Shown here: piece after piece, positions 63,636-64,000 of the stretch | How positions within the stretch are numbered: the first letter of the stretch is position 1 | Layout of the letters: every line of letters begins with the position of its first letter | Source: Butyrivibrio proteoclasticus P6B7 | GTDB taxonomy: Bacteria > Bacillota > Clostridia > Lachnospirales > Lachnospiraceae | Length of the DNA stretch: 64,000 nt | Direction of reading: 5' to 3' | Assembly (NCBI RefSeq): GCF_000622085.1 | Contig: NZ_JHWL01000009.1 | Span: 1-64,000, forward strand | Program-made: the position numbers and the translations under genes | Notes under the pieces: model-generated | Database searches by the model: none | What the model was told of the DNA's origin: nothing | The model's input: the letters and a program-made list of their open reading frames with translations, nothing else

Positions 63636-64000
63636 TCAATTCGAATACTTAGATGCAGTCTTAAGTCTTGTCAGGGCTCTTGCAAGACCTGCCTGAGACT
63701 TCTTAAATTCCTTGATGGACTGCTTTTGTAAAAGGTGCTCCATGGCAAACTCATAAGCCTCCTGAGCCCTTCTCTTATCGATATCTTCTGGTCTTTCAAC
63801 GGTATTAACAATAACGATACATCTGTTGTTGGCAACCTGAACAGAACCAAGGCTCACTGCGCCATAGATCCACTTTCCGTCAGGGGTCTTGATCTTAATA
63901 ACTCCATCAGAGATACCAAGAATCATCTCCTCGTGATTGGCCAAAAGAGCTATCTCTCCATCCTCAAGGGGAAGGATGATCTCCTCTGCCCTGTCATCGT
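63636..64000 (-). CDS. atpC: ATP synthase F1 epsilon subunit, N-terminus cut by window edge
   Basis: The frame runs off the right edge. It reads EIILPLEDGEIALLANHEEM, IKIKTPDGKWIYGAVSLGSV and a C-terminal helical hairpin (RRAQEAYEFAMEHLL). This is AtpC, which regulates F1 rotation and ATP hydrolysis. The rest of the atp operon should lie beyond the window. Confidence 0.9.
   Translation of the reverse strand, partial: DDRAEEIILPLEDGEIALLANHEEMILGISDGVIKIKTPDGKWIYGAVSLGSVQVANNRCIVIVNTVERPEDIDKRRAQEAYEFAMEHLLQKQSIKEFKKSQAGLARALTRLKTASKYSN

Overview
The window reads as a chromosomal segment of an AT-rich, Gram-positive anaerobe of the Lachnospiraceae, most likely Butyrivibrio or Pseudobutyrivibrio. 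This is inferred from gene content (gerW plus a DUF2953 gene, zapA, a U32/DUF3656 peptidase, clostridial short MetH, many acidic lipoproteins), strong AGGAGG-type ribosome binding sites and several TTG starts. No rRNA or tRNA gene was seen. Essentially every gene lies on the minus strand. The only plus-strand coding sequence is a broken histidine-kinase fragment at 21.5 kb.

Layout, left to right (transcription runs right to left). 0.4-21 kb is an accessory stretch of small, tightly packed genes: four GNAT acetyltransferases, adenosine deaminase, histidine phosphatase, truncated P-loop kinase, rhomboid, GH25 lysozyme, RpiB-like isomerase, split chromate transporter, fluoride exporter CrcB, two near-identical XRE regulators, immunity-like proteins (barstar-like, YezG/DUF600-like), TrmO, VOC, GyrI-like, PHP, HD and esterase genes. 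Remnants of dead genes lie between them. At 9.3-13 kb a two-component system is linked to two CPBP membrane proteins, one of which has lost its catalytic residues. The same tandem direct repeat lies upstream of the regulator and of the intact CPBP gene.

21.3-25.6 kb is a scar region: ABC-transporter and histidine-kinase remnants, a MerR-TipAS regulator, a DUF2268 protease, a TnpB-only IS200/IS605 element with its probable omega RNA, hairpin-rich DNA and a Nif11-like leader-type peptide. 25.6-29.5 kb is an expanded recA-recX locus: recA has a promoter with LexA-type boxes, and between recA and recX lie seven 74-bp tandem repeats and a PD-(D/E)XK-type nuclease gene. An HNH gene follows recX.

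29.6-39.6 kb is core cell-envelope, sporulation and repair: J-domain protein, gerW, DUF2953, class B PBP, FtsW/RodA, U32 peptidase, zapA, ruvB, ruvA. 39.6-43.4 kb holds four lipoprotein genes. 43.5-63 kb carries most of branched-chain amino acid synthesis in pieces (ilvE, leuD, leuC, ilvC, two ilvN-type subunits, ilvB) with metH, YfhO, a GT2 glycosyltransferase, an Mrp ATPase, an AI-2E exporter and an acyltransferase. The right edge enters atpC.

The most unusual signals are the 74-bp array between recA and the nuclease gene; a short word, AAAAGARCT, that recurs about 40 times in all reading frames and in intergenic DNA; the operator-linked pair of active and catalytically dead CPBP proteins; and a 227-bp nested inverted repeat next to ilvE.
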